DNA of 64,000 nucleotides from Spinacia oleracea (lineage: Eukaryota > Streptophyta > Magnoliopsida > Caryophyllales > Amaranthaceae), in assembly GCF_020520425.1 (NCBI RefSeq), contig NC_079487.1:13527133-13591132 (forward strand), in the 5' to 3' direction. The translations under genes and the position numbers were made by a program. Under the pieces are notes generated by a model, which did not search any database, was not told the origin of the DNA, and worked only from the letters and a program-made list of their open reading frames with translations. Below, one piece after another: positions 48,501 through 60,793 of the stretch; positions within the stretch are counted from its first letter, which is position 1, and each line of letters begins with the position of its first letter.

Positions 48501-51500
48501 TTTCACCACTAGGACATGACATGTTTCACGTTATCATTGCAAAAAAATCTAACTAAATGTGAAGTTATTAATGTAGTAACTCGGGGCATCGTCCGGGCCC
48601 AAAAACTAGTTTTCTTTTTAAAATAACAATTCAGATTGTTTTCCTTTACCCTTATCTTTGTTTTCAGAATTATCACTGCACCTTTCAGCATGATACTTCA
48701 CATTTTTTGGAACCATTTTTATTGCCATCACAAGCTAAAGTTGTGTCACAATACTTGCATTCAGCTTTAAGTGTTTTATCGTCAACAAACTCAATACTGC
48801 TCTAGAAAGATCCTCTCTTCTTACTTTTTCTCATGTAGAGATAGTCTTCCCACTTTCAGCTTCTTATCCGGAGGCAAGGACTTGAACAATCCTCCATTTT
48901 CACTTCTGATAGTGGTTGTATACTTTCTACTGAAAAGGTCGGCATTTTGGATTGAGAGCTCTCCATCTACAAAGTATATATGCTAATAATGCAATTTAAG
49001 TGACTTAGTGAGGACCCAAAGTAAAAAAAGTACAATACAAACATGTTATAAAAATAGTCTAGCATCTTACATTACAAGACCAAGCAAGCCTTGGCCTAGT
49101 GGAAAGGATTCCACCTTCCAACCAAAAGGTTGGGGGTTCAATCCCCACTAGGGGCACTTTGAGGGAGGGTTCCCCTTACCATCCCCCCACTCTCAAAGTG
49201 TCTAGCCTGCTAACCCGGGCGGGTTAACCTGTGCGGGGTTCTGGCCGGTAGGGTACTTCTCTTACCTTTAAAAAAAATAAAAAAAAATCTTACATTACAA
49301 GAATAAGAGTCCGTTGTTGTTTCTTGTTGGTCTTCTCTAAAATGTTAAACTTGTGATGCTGTACGCACAAACAAAATAAGTTGCCAGCAGGCCAAAAATG
49401 GAGGATTTCACATATAAAAAGCTAATTATATAAGCTCTGAAATAGAAATTTAAATAAAGTTAGTACAATTACAACTATTTTAATATGAGTGGTAGAGAGA
49501 TAATTGGTGAATAATTGTGATGTGAATTTGTGATATCATGAAAATGGACTTGTCGTCTGGATTGTGTGAGTTAAGAATAGCAAACCTAAATTATGTCCGA
49601 GTTTGAGAAAGCATCAGGTAAGAATCACAAGTAGATAATTGAGAATAAAGAAGAAACTCATGAATAAGAAATAATCCAATGAACTGAACTCGTGTTCTCA
49701 CTCCTGTCAAAATACCCAGACTCAAAATCATCCAACCCTGCAAAACCCCGTGAACTCACTCCTATCAAAATACCTAGACAGAACTCGAACCTCCCTAAGA
49801 CCTCACAAAATTCTCCCAACCCCGCAAAATCCCACAAACCAAAAATTGTAAAAACACAAAAATTACACAATGTAATGAAATCAAAGGGCATCATGAATAA
49901 CGTCTTAACATACACCCAATAAATTTTCAAAATTAAATATCCTAAATTATAAATTTTTAAAGTTGAAATAACCAAAAAAAACATAATGAATACCTAGAAG
50001 GTTTTGTTGTTACATACTCGCGGAGGAGATGCTTGGTGGACATGCGTTGGCAGTGGTGGTGGTCGACTAGTCCAAGAGTTGAGATCTTGAATTGAGGAGA
50101 GATAATGAGGGAGGACGGAGAGAGAATGAGGGCGCGAGGCTGTGTGTGTGAACGTAACCCTAAATTTGGTACTCAACATAACCCTAATTTTGGTATTAAC
50201 CCCTAGGAAGAAAAAGGGTTTTAATAAATTAACCCGGTTTTTGGACAATACCGGATTGACATGGTTTTTGTCCGGTCCTCTCCTAAATCCGGAATGTCTG
50301 ATTTGTTAGGTCCGCGGTCCGGTCCTGAATCCACTGGTCCCGACCGGTCTCAAAAATGCAGGTCTGAATCCGGACCAGATTCAGGTCCCGGTCCATTTTT
50401 GCACACCCCTACAGATGACCACCTCACTAATTACAATCATGGTTTGATTGATCTTTTTGTGCAACTTTTTGTTGTTTTTTGTCTTTTGGAGGTAAGATAT
50501 TCTCTTTGTTTGCAATTCTTCTACGCTAGTGGTGAATGGGTGACAGTTGGGGAGCTGGTGTTGGCGATAAGCGACGGTGGTGTGGCTGGCAATGGCCGAT
50601 GGCCAATGGGTGATGTGAAAAGGGTTAGGGATGGTGTGGACTGTTTGGTGGTGAAGGTGGGGGTGGTGATGAAGAGGGGGAAAAGGTGGGAGTGGTGGAC
50701 CTGGTGGTTTAACGACAAAATATTGAGATAGTAAAATTAAGTGGGTGGGTTATGTGGGAAAGTTAGTGCAAAGTAGTAATCTGTGGTTGCAGAACTTAAC
50801 TACAATTGAAGGTTTCATTATCAGAAAACATCCCAGAACGCAAGTGTATTTTAAGGAAAGGGAAGAAGTTCAAGTATGACTGTATGAAATGGAGATATAC
50901 GTGTGTCTGACACTAATCTGACTTAACATATACTAGTAACCACATTTTAGGATAACTCTTTGGAGGTATTGAATTATTTTTTCCTTGGAATTGTTGGTTG
51001 CTCCTGCCATAGATTTTTTGGATCTCACCCTATTGTATCCCTAATGCTTCTTTCGGGACTTAGGGTCTAAGGTAGTGTTTACTTAATTCTCTACCTCCCC
51101 TGTGAATCACTGACCGAAAAGGTAATTATAACTTGAAACTGGTACTTTTTTTTGGACTAATTTAACAAATTAGCGAACCTTGAACCCATACCCAATTTCA
51201 TATTAGGTTATCAGGCAACTATGTTTAAGCATTTATATTTCCATTCTTTTAGCGTGTTACAAAATTAATTGGCTGCATGATAGATTCAATGGTATTTTGA
51301 CTCTACAACATTTTGCAGCGCCTTGATAAAAAAGGAATAAGTTTTTGTGCTCGGACAACATATGATGACAATGCTATCACCAATGCAGTCGAGATATATA
51401 ACAGTTTGAGGTAATGACCGTGACAGATGAGCATCGTGGCTAAATGTCTAAATGTTTATTTTATTAGATTTTTGATGGAGGACCTCTTTGCTTGAAATCC

Positions 51501-53777
51501 TTTGTTGCAGTGGTTGTTACCATTTCATGGCATCAAACAATGATTGTGGAATACGACTATATGATATGGAGAGTTTTCAGCACCTGAGCCACTTTCGTTT
51601 CCCTTGGCCAATAAATGTGAGTGCTTTCATCCTTGTGTTTTTAGCGACATCCCCACATCCTTGCCTCTCCCTATGGAACGCACGGGTCATGTTTGTGTTT
51701 GATTTCATGTCAATTTAGTCACAAAATGTTTCTGACTTGTGATTTTTTTTTTCTGATGCAGCACACATCAATTAGCCCAGATCGGAAGCTTATTGCTGTA
51801 GTGGGTGATCATGTCGATGGGTTGCTAGTTGATTCACAAAGCGGAAAGGTATGAAATTTATGATCGAAGAATAAGAATTTTTTATATTACTCTTTGCATT
51901 TCTCGATTGGATTTTTTGTTGATTGTGGAGCTTGTCTACAGTTCAGATTATGCATAGTAAGTAACCAAGCCATATGCTATGAACTGGCAAATGGGGAGTA
52001 TCTCGAGGAGAAAGATAAGTGAGTTAGTTAGAAGAGTAATACTATAAAATAAGAGAATTTTAGGAAGGGATTATTACCTTGAACGTTGTAGAAAGTGATT
52101 AGTAGTCTTAGATTGGGAGAGTGCCATTCCTCTCGAAAAGATTGGCTAGGTTGTAACTGGTGATTTCCGTGATAATCAATCAGTACAACGTATTGTTAAG
52201 TTGTTCTTTACTAATCATCTTCTTCCTTACAATCTGCCATTTATGATGTCAAAGCTATGCTAATTTTATAGCAGAACTGTAGCCTACTTATGGAGTATGG
52301 ACATCTTTTGATATACTGTTGCCCGAAAATCTTGGGTTGAAGGAATAGTATTGAATGTTGGCCTCTTCCCTTGCTGGGTTACCCACTTACACTATCTGTT
52401 TCCTTTGTATGCCTCTCGTGCCATGAGGTTACCCACAGCTAGTATTATGATAAAATTTGACTAGTAATGTCAAATTGGTGTTTTGATCGATAACATGACA
52501 AGTAATAGCACATATTGGTAATTGTAAAGTGATTGATAATATGGAGTACACAAGGTACCCTTCAACGTTTTGCTGTAATCAAACTGTAATCAAACTGTTA
52601 AGTAACAGTGTGCTCTTTTTTATGATTATAATACCTTCTTTATACTCTCCGCCGCGCCAAATAGTTCCAGCTTATATACAAGATTAAACTCACATAATAG
52701 TTCCAGCTAAAAATCACATTATCAATTTCTTCCAAAGCAATCAGCTCAAGCATCGCCTTCATCACTACACTTGATTCCACGCTCATTGATCCCAAACTTA
52801 ACCAGGAAAATTCTGATGCTAACTTGCTCAAAATAAACAGCCATCTATGATTCAGTTATTTCAATATCAATCCAGAGTAATTTCCACAGAAGTGAATTTA
52901 ACGAGGGAACTAGCTTTAGACATCACAGGTAATCAGGTATTAGTAATTACAAAGGAATAACTAACTTCACAACATATACCAAGATAGGAAACAACTTGTT
53001 TTTTCTGGAAAGAGGTTGTCTCGGCTGTGATCTTTTCCCTCCTCTCCCTTTGGTTTTATTTAAATTACTTTTCGTTTCTTTTAGAACAGAGGTAACTTTT
53101 TTTTTAGATGAGGCAAGATGCTTTTTTCACATAGATTCATCTAGTTTTAAGCAACTTACGTTTGATTGGCTTATTATAGCAATTAAGCCTCTAGTATGAG
53201 GGTATTATACAGAATTTCCAGTTTTAGTTTGTATTGTTAAATTTGTTGTTACAAGTCTAAGTAATAAACTAAACACATGCAGCATTCGAGTAAACTGAAC
53301 AGTAGTAAATAAGCCCTGATAATTAAGGATTGATCATAATAGCATGTCTCTTTACATGGGCAGGTTGTTTCAACTGTGGAAGGTCACCGTGATTATTCAT
53401 TTGCTACGGCTTGGCACCCAGACGGCCGCGTTTTTGCGACAGGCAATCAAGATAAGACATGCCGTGTTTGGGACGTGCGAAAGCTTTCAGAATCAGTTGC
53501 CGTTTTGAAAGGAAATTTGGGTGCAACTCGATCGATCCGATTCTCATCAGACGGCAAGTTTATGGTGGCTGCTGAGCCAGCTGATTTCGTTCATGTGTAC
53601 AATACAAGAGCAAATTACGAGAAGCGACAGGAGATTGATTTCTTTGGGGAGATTTCGGGAGTATCTTTGAGCCCTGACGACGAGTGTTTATACATAGGAA
53701 TATGGGACAGGACTTACGCGAGCTTATTACAGTACAATAGAAAACACGCGTACCAATACCTGGATTCGTTCGTCTAA
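42544..53777 (+). CDS. WD40-repeat protein, nine coding exons (443 aa)
   Basis: Exons: 42544-42675, 42815-42982, 43068-43154, 44468-44602, 45236-45346, 51319-51410, 51511-51616, 51762-51848 and 53364-53777. All introns are GT-AG and the exons join in frame (1332 nt with stop). The product has an acidic N-terminus (MSQQQVDEFDYMADEQD), then the conserved KDIQGIPWDRLNITREKYR and LRNLVWATSKHDVYLMS blocks, and WD40 repeats including HPDGRVFATGNQDKTCRVWDVRK at about residue 320-342. It ends YQYLDSFV. It resembles the plant family annotated as uncharacterized WD repeat-containing protein C2A9.03-like, whose length is similar. WD40 propellers act as protein scaffolds; the partner is unknown. Intron 5 is 5972 bp because of transposon insertions. 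No damage to the frame is seen, so the gene is probably functional. Confidence 0.95.
44603..45235. other. Intron 4 with a worn repeat
   Basis: Words such as CTCAACACTAACCCGACC and ACATGTCGTGTCGTG occur twice in related form (about 44715-44765 and 44930-45010), which suggests an old transposon relic. No coding sequence is recognised. Confidence 0.35.
46658..48800 (-). pseudogene. hAT transposase remains
   Basis: On the minus strand, a BED zinc-finger region near 48680-48790 reads LKAECKYCDTTLACDGNKNG, then loses frame by what looks like one extra A. Near 47740-47930 comes a middle piece with IVRNVERYVKNSPAK, like the hAT core. The C-terminal dimerisation region at 46868-46975 reads ILPIPMFTVASKSSFSTGG then LDPFRSSL, the hAT signature. 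After a likely intron the last exon (46658-46765) reads DWLKAKGLPIVDVEE. Several breaks mean no active protein. Confidence 0.85.
49080..49286 (+). mobile_element. tRNA-derived SINE with perfect 16-bp TSD
   Basis: This 207-bp element has an A box TGGCCTAGTGG at 49092-49102, a B box GGTTCAATCCC at 49135-49145 and an A-rich tail before 49287. It is flanked by ATCTTACATTACAAGA at 49064-49079 and 49287-49302. The boxes are the internal RNA polymerase III promoter of tRNA-derived SINEs. It sits inside the hAT transposon. The perfect TSD means it is young. Confidence 0.95.
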
Positions 53778-53878
53778 GTAATGGGAAACCATTCAATTCA
53801 TTAGCAAAAGGGTTTGAAGATTGTGCTTTAAGGTTTTCTAAAACTGTGGATCTTTTGGCATGAAATAGGCAAAATTAG

Positions 53879-53884
53879 AATAAA
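53879..53884 (+). terminator. Candidate poly(A) signal of the WD40 gene
   Basis: AATAAA lies about 100 bp after the stop codon. Plant signals are loose, and other A-rich words follow up to about 54185, so this is one candidate among several. Confidence 0.4.
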
Positions 53885-55549
53885 GCAGCAGGAGATAATG
53901 CTAGTAAGTTAGTAGTAATAGTATACCTTGTAGATTTGTACAGTGAGAGGTATGCTATCATAGTATGACAGGAGCTACCTTTTCTATTTCAATCCCCCCA
54001 TCCCCTTCTTTTTTTTTCTTTTTTTTGCTGTTTTTCTGTTGTTTTTCGCGCGTTTGCTGGATGTAAGTATCAGTGTAACATTGTCTGAAATCTAGTCTGT
54101 GAAGAAGTGAACACCAAATCTATGAAAGATGAGGTCTGAAGTCCCATTTTACGAGAAGGGTTCTGTTTCTTCTGTAATGAACAAAAGATGTACGATGTAT
54201 TCTAGTTTGGGGGAGTTAACGTCTTTTTCATGATATAGAAATTCGGAGTTTTCGAAATTATGCAATCCATCTTCTTGATTGATCTACAGAGTATTTGTGT
54301 CACGTGGCACGCTCTCTCTTACATTTATATTCAATAAATTGTCTCTGCACCCTCGAGTTTAATTTTAAAGACTTATGTAATGAGATGTGTCATGTTAAAT
54401 GTTCTTTTATCGAAATTATTGTTAATATAACGTAAAATAAAAACTGTTTTATAAAAGAGATTCAATCATGAATACCATGTTTTGGATGCCCATGAAAGGC
54501 AATAAATTCTGTCACCTTCAGATGCTTGAGTTGGTATATGGTGTTTCTTCTTTGCAACTTAATATAACTATCTTCATTCTTGTGCATATGCGTCACAAAA
54601 TTAGAGATTAGTAACCAAGCAAAACAAGATTCAACTATGGTCCGGTTATAAAAGTAAAAAATAGAAAGGTTTTTTCTACCTTATTCCCCTGTGTTTCTTG
54701 GATTATTCTTATGTGGACCGGTCTACAATAATATTAGTGTGGACCCAAAATAAATAGTTGTCTCTAGCACGCTTTTTACCAGCATAATGACCTTTATTGT
54801 TTATATGATAATTATAATCAATTAAATACCAAAATTTTGAGACATAGTAACCATTTTTTGAAGCATAGTAAGCCTATGTTTTAAAAGCGAATTGTGACTT
54901 AAAATCACATTATTCAAGCACAAATGTATCAAAGACACTATTCTGATATTTTTTTCCCATAATAATCCTAATAAAATGCCAAAATTAATTAGGAACAAAT
55001 TGTTGACTTTATTTTAAAACATGGTCCACAATAAATTTAGTGTGGACCAAGTCCATTTAAAAATTGGTGGTGTTTCTTTGATCTTGAAATCATCCACATT
55101 ATATCCGCTATACTTGTAAAATGTAACTAACTTCATCCTTGTAAACAAAATGTAAACAATTCGTTCCTTTAAAAATAAACGAAGGTTTTTGTATATTATA
55201 ATCAACATTATCTTTATTTATAGCATAACATAAATACAGAAAACTGTTAATTTTTTCCCAAAAAAAAAATAACGATAATTGTTGACATGGGTGGACGACA
55301 GATATAAAGTTTTTGACTTTTACAATTACAGGGTACAATATAAATATATAATGTTTGAACTAGATTAGGTTCCGTGCATGCACGGATAATTTTAAATTAT
55401 ATGACTAAATTTTTATATTTTTTATACTTCGTAATATATTTGACTGAAATATTTCGGTCTCTAGAGTTACTGCATAATTGATAAATGTATTTATATAATC
55501 ATCTAATTCGGTTGACCCAATTTTCGTCATACTACGTATTACATATTTT
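53885..55549. repeat. Intergenic stretch with paired GGTCCACA inverted repeats
   Basis: GTGGACCGGTCTACAATAA..TTAGTGTGGACC near 54714-54747 and TGGTCCACAATAAATTTAGTG near 55021-55047 resemble each other, and each is partly self-complementary. They may be the ends of a 340-bp MITE. The remainder is AT-rich with nothing recognised. Confidence 0.35.
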
Positions 55550-57337
55550 ATACGGATTTTTCATGAAATACCCCCGAATTTTGGCGTAATTCACCAAATG
55601 CCCCTCGACTTTCAGAAATTCACCAAATGCCCCTCACAAATGACTTAATACCCAAAATACCCTTACTAATGATGCGCCGTTAGTCCTCCGTTAACCTAAT
55701 TTTCAAATTCACCAAATACCCCTATTTTAATACTTATTTCACCAAATACCCTTATTCAGAAACTTAATTCACCAAATACCAATAACTTAAAATTACTCAT
55801 TTTGATGCTCAACGGCTAGTTTTTGTGTTTGAAAATTAGCTGTTGCTTATTGTTTGCTTATAAATACTCTTTTTCTGACGGTTTATTGTAGTTTTCCTAT
55901 TATTTTGTTAATTTCATATCATTTTTGTCATGAGTTTTCTTTCAAAATCATCATCCACACCCAATGAGTCCACATATGTAAGAGTCCCAAATAAATTTTG
56001 TTATCATGGGAGAAAATTTGACATCCGAATATCTGATACAACACTCAATCTGAAGCTCCGGTACAACACTAAAACGGAAAACACTCCTAAAAACACCTCA
56101 AAACGTCGCAACTCTTCAAGAAAATAGCTACTTCTTTTGAACCTTATTCTTTATGTGACCAATTAATTATATTTACCACGCAATCGGAAGGTATTCCTTT
56201 TTCAATATGGGAAATATCTTTAACATATGCAAACAGATTAAAAATAAAGCTCTTATTAATTTTATTCTAACGCATATGTTCCAGCTACCTCGGCTTCTAT
56301 TGCTTCCATGCCACATATTTAACGTTAACTCCCTTTTGTCTCCTGTCTCTACTGCCTCCAAACATCTTTCTTCAATCTCCTAACTTTCTCTCAACCTTAC
56401 AGTCGAGGCATAAAGGTTTTCCCACTTTTCTTTTGAGCTAGGTCCTATTGACATGGTCAGATTTATGGACAAATGTCTATTTTTGGATTTGAGGGAACAA
56501 GAAAAAAAAATGAAACTAAGGTATGTTCCAAAGCTCATGAACCAGTGAAAAAACATGAATCTTGGCACAAAGATTTGCCTCCAAACTCAAGATTTTCACA
56601 TCATGAATCCAAGTTGAAATCGAGGTTGTGATAAAAATGTATGTGTTATTGAACTTGATTTCTTAGTTACTTTACCATTCGGACAATAAGAAAATTAAGG
56701 TGTTAGCTTTAGATTGAATTACTTCAGCTTCACTTACATAAGATCCCTTTGAAAATGGGGTTTTTTGGCCTTTTGCTCTGCTAAAGTGCATTGTCTTTAC
56801 TGGATGAGGCCTGAACTTATTGGATCATAATTGAAACTTACTGAGTGTTGTATCGGAGCCTCAGATGGAAATTTCCTCCCATAATATTAGAAATTGTTTG
56901 GGACTCTTACATATGTGGATTCATGGGTGTGGATGATGATTTTGAAAGAAAACTCATGACAAAAATGATATGAAATTAACAAAACAATAGAAAAACTACA
57001 ATAAATAGTCAGAAAAGGGGTTTTTATAAGCAAACAATAAGCAACGGCTAATTTTCAAACATAAAAACTAGCCGCTGAGCATCAAAATGGGTAATTTTAA
57101 GTTATGTGTATTTGGTGAATTAAGTTTCAGAATAGGGGTATTATATGAAATAAGTAATAAAATAGGGGTATTTGGTGAATTTAAAAATTAGGCTAACGGA
57201 GGACTAACGGCGCGTCATTAGTAAGGGTATTTTGGGTATTAAGTCATTTGTGAGGGGCATTTGGTGAATTTCTGAAAGTCGAGGGGCATTTGGTGAATTA
57301 CGCCATAATTCGGGGGTATTTCATGAAAAATCCGTAT
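55550..57337. mobile_element. Mutator-like (or foldback) element with about 0.5-kb inverted repeats
   Basis: The left arm (55550 to about 56070) and right arm (about 56825-57337) are inverted copies: the outer ends are ATACGGATTTTTCATGAAAT and its inverse, and inner words such as ATGAGTTTTCTTTCAAAATC also match. Long terminal inverted repeats are typical of plant MULEs. A 9-bp TSD is not clear; flanks are AT-rich (ACATATTTT and TTTATATGC). No transposase is present, so the element is non-autonomous. Confidence 0.8.
55930..56127 (+). CDS. Short frame in the MULE left arm, possible GRF zinc-finger fragment
   Basis: The 65-codon frame begins MSFLSKSSST and contains KFCYHGRKFDIRISDTTLN, which looks like the start of a GRF-type zinc finger (usual pattern C.C....S.T..N.GR.F..C), but it lacks the later cysteines and ends soon after. 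A broken copy of the same start is in the right arm (minus strand, from 56941). Thus the inverted repeat includes the 5' end of a gene, probably captured or from the parent element. It is probably not functional. Confidence 0.4.
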   Translation: MSFLSKSSSTPNESTYVRVPNKFCYHGRKFDIRISDTTLNLKLRYNTKTENTPKNTSKRRNSSRK

Positions 57338-58034
57338 TTTATATGCTTGATATGCTAATTTGACCAAAATATTTGATATATTAATATGTTGATTTTTATA
57401 TGTTAAGCTCTATACTAATATGTTGATTTTAGTTATGTATATAATTTATGTAATAGATCATTTCCATAACGTGCACCATAGATTACGATTCTATATCGTT
57501 TTTCCTTTTTTTTTATGGCAGTTTCATGATTCTCTAACAAATCTATTACTGTAATTGCTAAAATTATGACTAATTTATGTAAGGTCGTTCAAATAATATT
57601 TATGGTCAAGTATTATTAATTGTACCAAGGAATCTAATACTAAAAAAGGAAAAATAAAATTATGACCAATTTAAATATGAAATTGTTGAAAATTTGCTTT
57701 AATATATTCTCAAGATCGCTGAAATCGCTGAAATTATGACCAATTTATGTAAGGTCGTTGATATATTACTTATGGTCAAATATTATTAATTGTATTCATT
57801 TTGAGGAATCTAATACTAAAAAAGGAAAAATAAGTTACCACCAATATAAATGCATTAAGAATAGTCACCCTTTTTAATTATAAAATAGTTGCAATCTGTC
57901 TTCAATATCATGTAGCATACAATTTTAGTTTTAGTAATTTAAGAGAAAAAAAAAAGAAAAAAAATTAGAACTTTTTGGCGGGAAAAAATCGCACCAGGAA
58001 TTGACACGTGTCTATTCTGGTGTCTCTTTTAGTA
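57338..58034. repeat. Intergenic stretch with a 100-bp direct repeat
   Basis: The stretch near 57556-57655 (AATTTATGTAAGGTCGTT, GGAATCTAATACTAAAAAAG) recurs near 57728-57830. It is AT-rich; no gene is seen. Confidence 0.7.
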
Positions 58035-58345
58035 CTCCCTCCGTCCCAAAATTATAGTCATGTATTCTAAATCGGGCGTCCCAAAATTAGTCTTGTTTCA
58101 AATTTTGGCTATTAAGGTCCCCACTTTCCATGTACTATATTAATTAAAAATGCATTGAAAACCCCACACATGTACTATATTCCATTTTCCCATGTACTAT
58201 GTTCTCTTTTCCATGTATTTTTTCCACTTTTCTATGCAATTCAATCATTATTTGTACTTTATTCCACTATTTATGTACTATATTCCATTTTTCTTAAAAT
58301 CCGTGTTTTTGATCAAACGGGACTATAATTATGAGACAGAGGGAG
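58035..58345. mobile_element. Stowaway-type MITE, 311 bp, TSD TA
   Basis: The ends are CTCCCTCCGTCCCAAAATTA and the inverse, TAATTATGAGACAGAGGGAG, with TA on each side (58033-58034, 58346-58347). This is the standard form of the plant Tc1/mariner-derived MITEs. It has no coding sequence. Confidence 0.9.
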
Positions 58346-58517
58346 TATATAGTAATAGGTACAACGTAAAAATCAGTAAACCATAGGGATATATAATGTA
58401 GAAAAGCTTAAAAAATAAATAAAAGGAAAATTCTACATTGTGTGGGCTTGACACTTTATTTTTTGACTTTCTCTTGCAAATTCTACACTGTTTGCTAATT
58501 CTCAATATAATGGCAAT

Positions 58518-60793
58518 GGGTCTATCTCAATATAATGTCTCCTACAAAGTCCTAGTTAATGGGTCTATCTCTGATCAATTTAGACCGACCTGTGGTATTC
58601 GTCAGGGAGATCTCTTATCTCCTTATTTGTTCTTGTTCTGTATGGATGTCCTCTCTAGAATGCTTCAGTTGGGGAAATGATTTAGGTTTCTTTCAAGGTA
58701 TTCGACTTACGAGAGGTGGCCCCCAGATGACACATCTTTTCTTTGCTGATGATGTACTTCTCTTTTTTATTGCTACCACTGATAGTTGCTCCCAGTTGGT
58801 GAAAGTTCTTAACAGGTTCTGCGGGATTTCAGGTCAACAACTTAATTTACAAAAATCTCATTTTAAAATTAGTCCTAATACCCCTGTAGCTGACCAACAA
58901 GGTTTCAAAGATATTTTTAAGATGCAATTGGTTCAAAATTTTGGAATGCATCTTGGAGTCCCAGTTGATTTGGTAGGGAAGAAGCATACTAATTTTCAGT
59001 TCTTAGTTAACAAGGTTGCCGGTAAGATTTCAGCTTGGAATTCTTGTCATCTGCCTCAACCTCAAAAGTTGATCCTTATCAATTATGTTCTTATTGTTAT
59101 GGTTTCCCATATTTTTAATTGTATGGAAGTTCCTCTTTCCATAACGACCAAGCTTGATTCCATTTTAACTCGGTTCTTTTGGGCTGGTAAGTCAATTAAA
59201 GAGATTCACTGGGTTAGTAAGAAAGTTCTCCAGCTTCCTAAAGGTCTAGGTGGCCTGGGCATTCGAAGTGCTTCATGCTTGAATAAGGCCTTACTTATGA
59301 AGCACGTTTGGCGTTTAAGTAGTAATTCTCAATCTATGCTATCTGCTACAGTTGACCGTAAATTCTTGAAACCTTTGCATATTGGGATACAAGCTTTGTT
59401 GGTCGGACGATGTCTCTCCTGGGATATGCGGGGCATGGGAAGAGCTTTCAACAATGTTCTTAGAGGTTGTAGTTGAAAAATTGGTAATGGGAAGAAAGTT
59501 TCGGTAGGGGGTAACAAGTGGGTCCTGGGTGGAATTCCTGTTTATAGTTCTCACGTTACATTACAACAAGCTAAGGATTGGAAAGTCCATCATTTCATTC
59601 ATCCTCTGGGTGCGGGTTGGAATCATGAGAGGATCCAGACAGCCTTTGAATTCCAAGATGCTCGCAAAATAGTTGGTCTTGAACTTCCAACTTCGGATAC
59701 TGAAGATTTTCTTTATTGGGACTTTCATAAATCGGGTAAATTTACGGTTAAGACTGCCTACGCTATGCTAGCAGTTGAGGAATCTTCTGATATGATAAAT
59801 GTGCCACAAAATAACATTTATAAGATGCTTTGGTCTTCGGGTATCCATCCTAAGTGGAAATTATTTGTGTGGAAACTTCTTCATAATGGCTTGGCAACCA
59901 AAGTCAATCTAGGGAGGAAAGGTATCCAGGTCTCGATCTTCTGTGATGTTTGTGGGTGTGACGAAGAAGACATACAACATCTCTTCCGGTTATGTAACTC
60001 TGCGCAACAGGTTTGGAGGAGTGGATCTCTAGCTATCCACTCAGAATTCAATGAAACTATGTCCTTTTCGGAATGGTTTCTGTTTTATATCCGGCAATTT
60101 CAACGCCAAGATGGGAACCGCAACCTGAGAATAGTGTACTTTATTAGTACACTTTGGGGCCTGTGGTTGACTAGGAATAACAGGGTATTTAGATGAGAGA
60201 TTTCGATAATTGCAACTGCTCAAGCGCTTATCAATAAGGGGATGAGTGAACATGGTTTTCTTCTGCATCGAAAACACCCAAATATAGGGTTTCTACATCC
60301 TCCAGAGGATACTTTAGTTTTTCCACCAGGTTTTTTCAGGGCTATCATCTCGGGTATGGAAGACCAGGGTGCTCCAGCTATAATCTTGGTGGATGGTTCG
60401 TGGCATAAGATTACTGGGAATGCTGGAATGGGTTGGGTTCTAGATGGTAAATATCTGCAGGAGGGGAGAATTTTGGGAGGAGCGCAGCCAGGCACTTCTC
60501 ATTCGGCTTTGCAAACAGAGGCTACAACTTGTCTTCTAGGTTTATGGTGGGCGTCTCAGTCTTTGATAACAAGAGTTACAATTTTAACTGATTCACATCG
60601 GTTAGTTGAACTGTTGCGAGTGGATGCGATGTTAGATGTGCAGATCATGTGGACAGTTGCGGAAATCAAGAAAGTGGGGAAAACCTTTTCTTGGTGTTGC
60701 GTCAACAAGGTTGATCGTCAACAAGTGCACAAGGCCCGTGAGCTAGAAACTGCAGCGTCTACTTCTCATTTGTGTTTTAATAATTTTGCATAG
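58518..60793 (+). pseudogene. LINE ORF2 C-terminal part: RT, zinc region, RNase H
   Basis: Reverse transcriptase starts with YKVLVNGSISDQF and CGIRQGDLLSPYLFLFC in one frame, shifts near 58670 and continues with THLFFADDVLLFF (catalytic FADD) and GISGQQLNLQKS. The same frame then runs to the end at 60793, interrupted only by TGA at 59474-59476 and TGA at 60194-60196. After the first TGA comes the KLFVWKLLHNGLAT and CDVCGCDEEDIQHLF zinc-binding region, and after the second an RNase H domain (IILVDGSW, LQTEATTCLLGLWWA, ILTDSH). One shift plus two stops inactivate it. Confidence 0.92.

Larger units (their letters stand above)
46061..50411 (-). mobile_element. hAT transposon in intron 5 (decayed), 8-bp TSD
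   Basis: The right end, read inward, is TAGGGGTGTGCAAAAATGG, a typical hAT terminus; the left end, TAAGACCGTGCACCTGCCC, is a worn version. Both are followed by GGTCC/GGACC-rich subterminal sequence. The flanks CACATGAC (46053-46060) and CAGATGAC (50412-50419) are an 8-bp TSD with one mismatch, the length expected of hAT. Transposase remains read on the minus strand. It increases intron 5 by 4.35 kb. Confidence 0.88.

Noticed and set aside
49092-49145. tRNA gene
   Set aside because: A and B boxes are present, but no acceptor stem closes, and the A tail and 16-bp TSD show a SINE.
50261-50731. 156-codon plus-strand frame
   Set aside because: It crosses the hAT right border at 50411 into intron sequence, so it is accidental.
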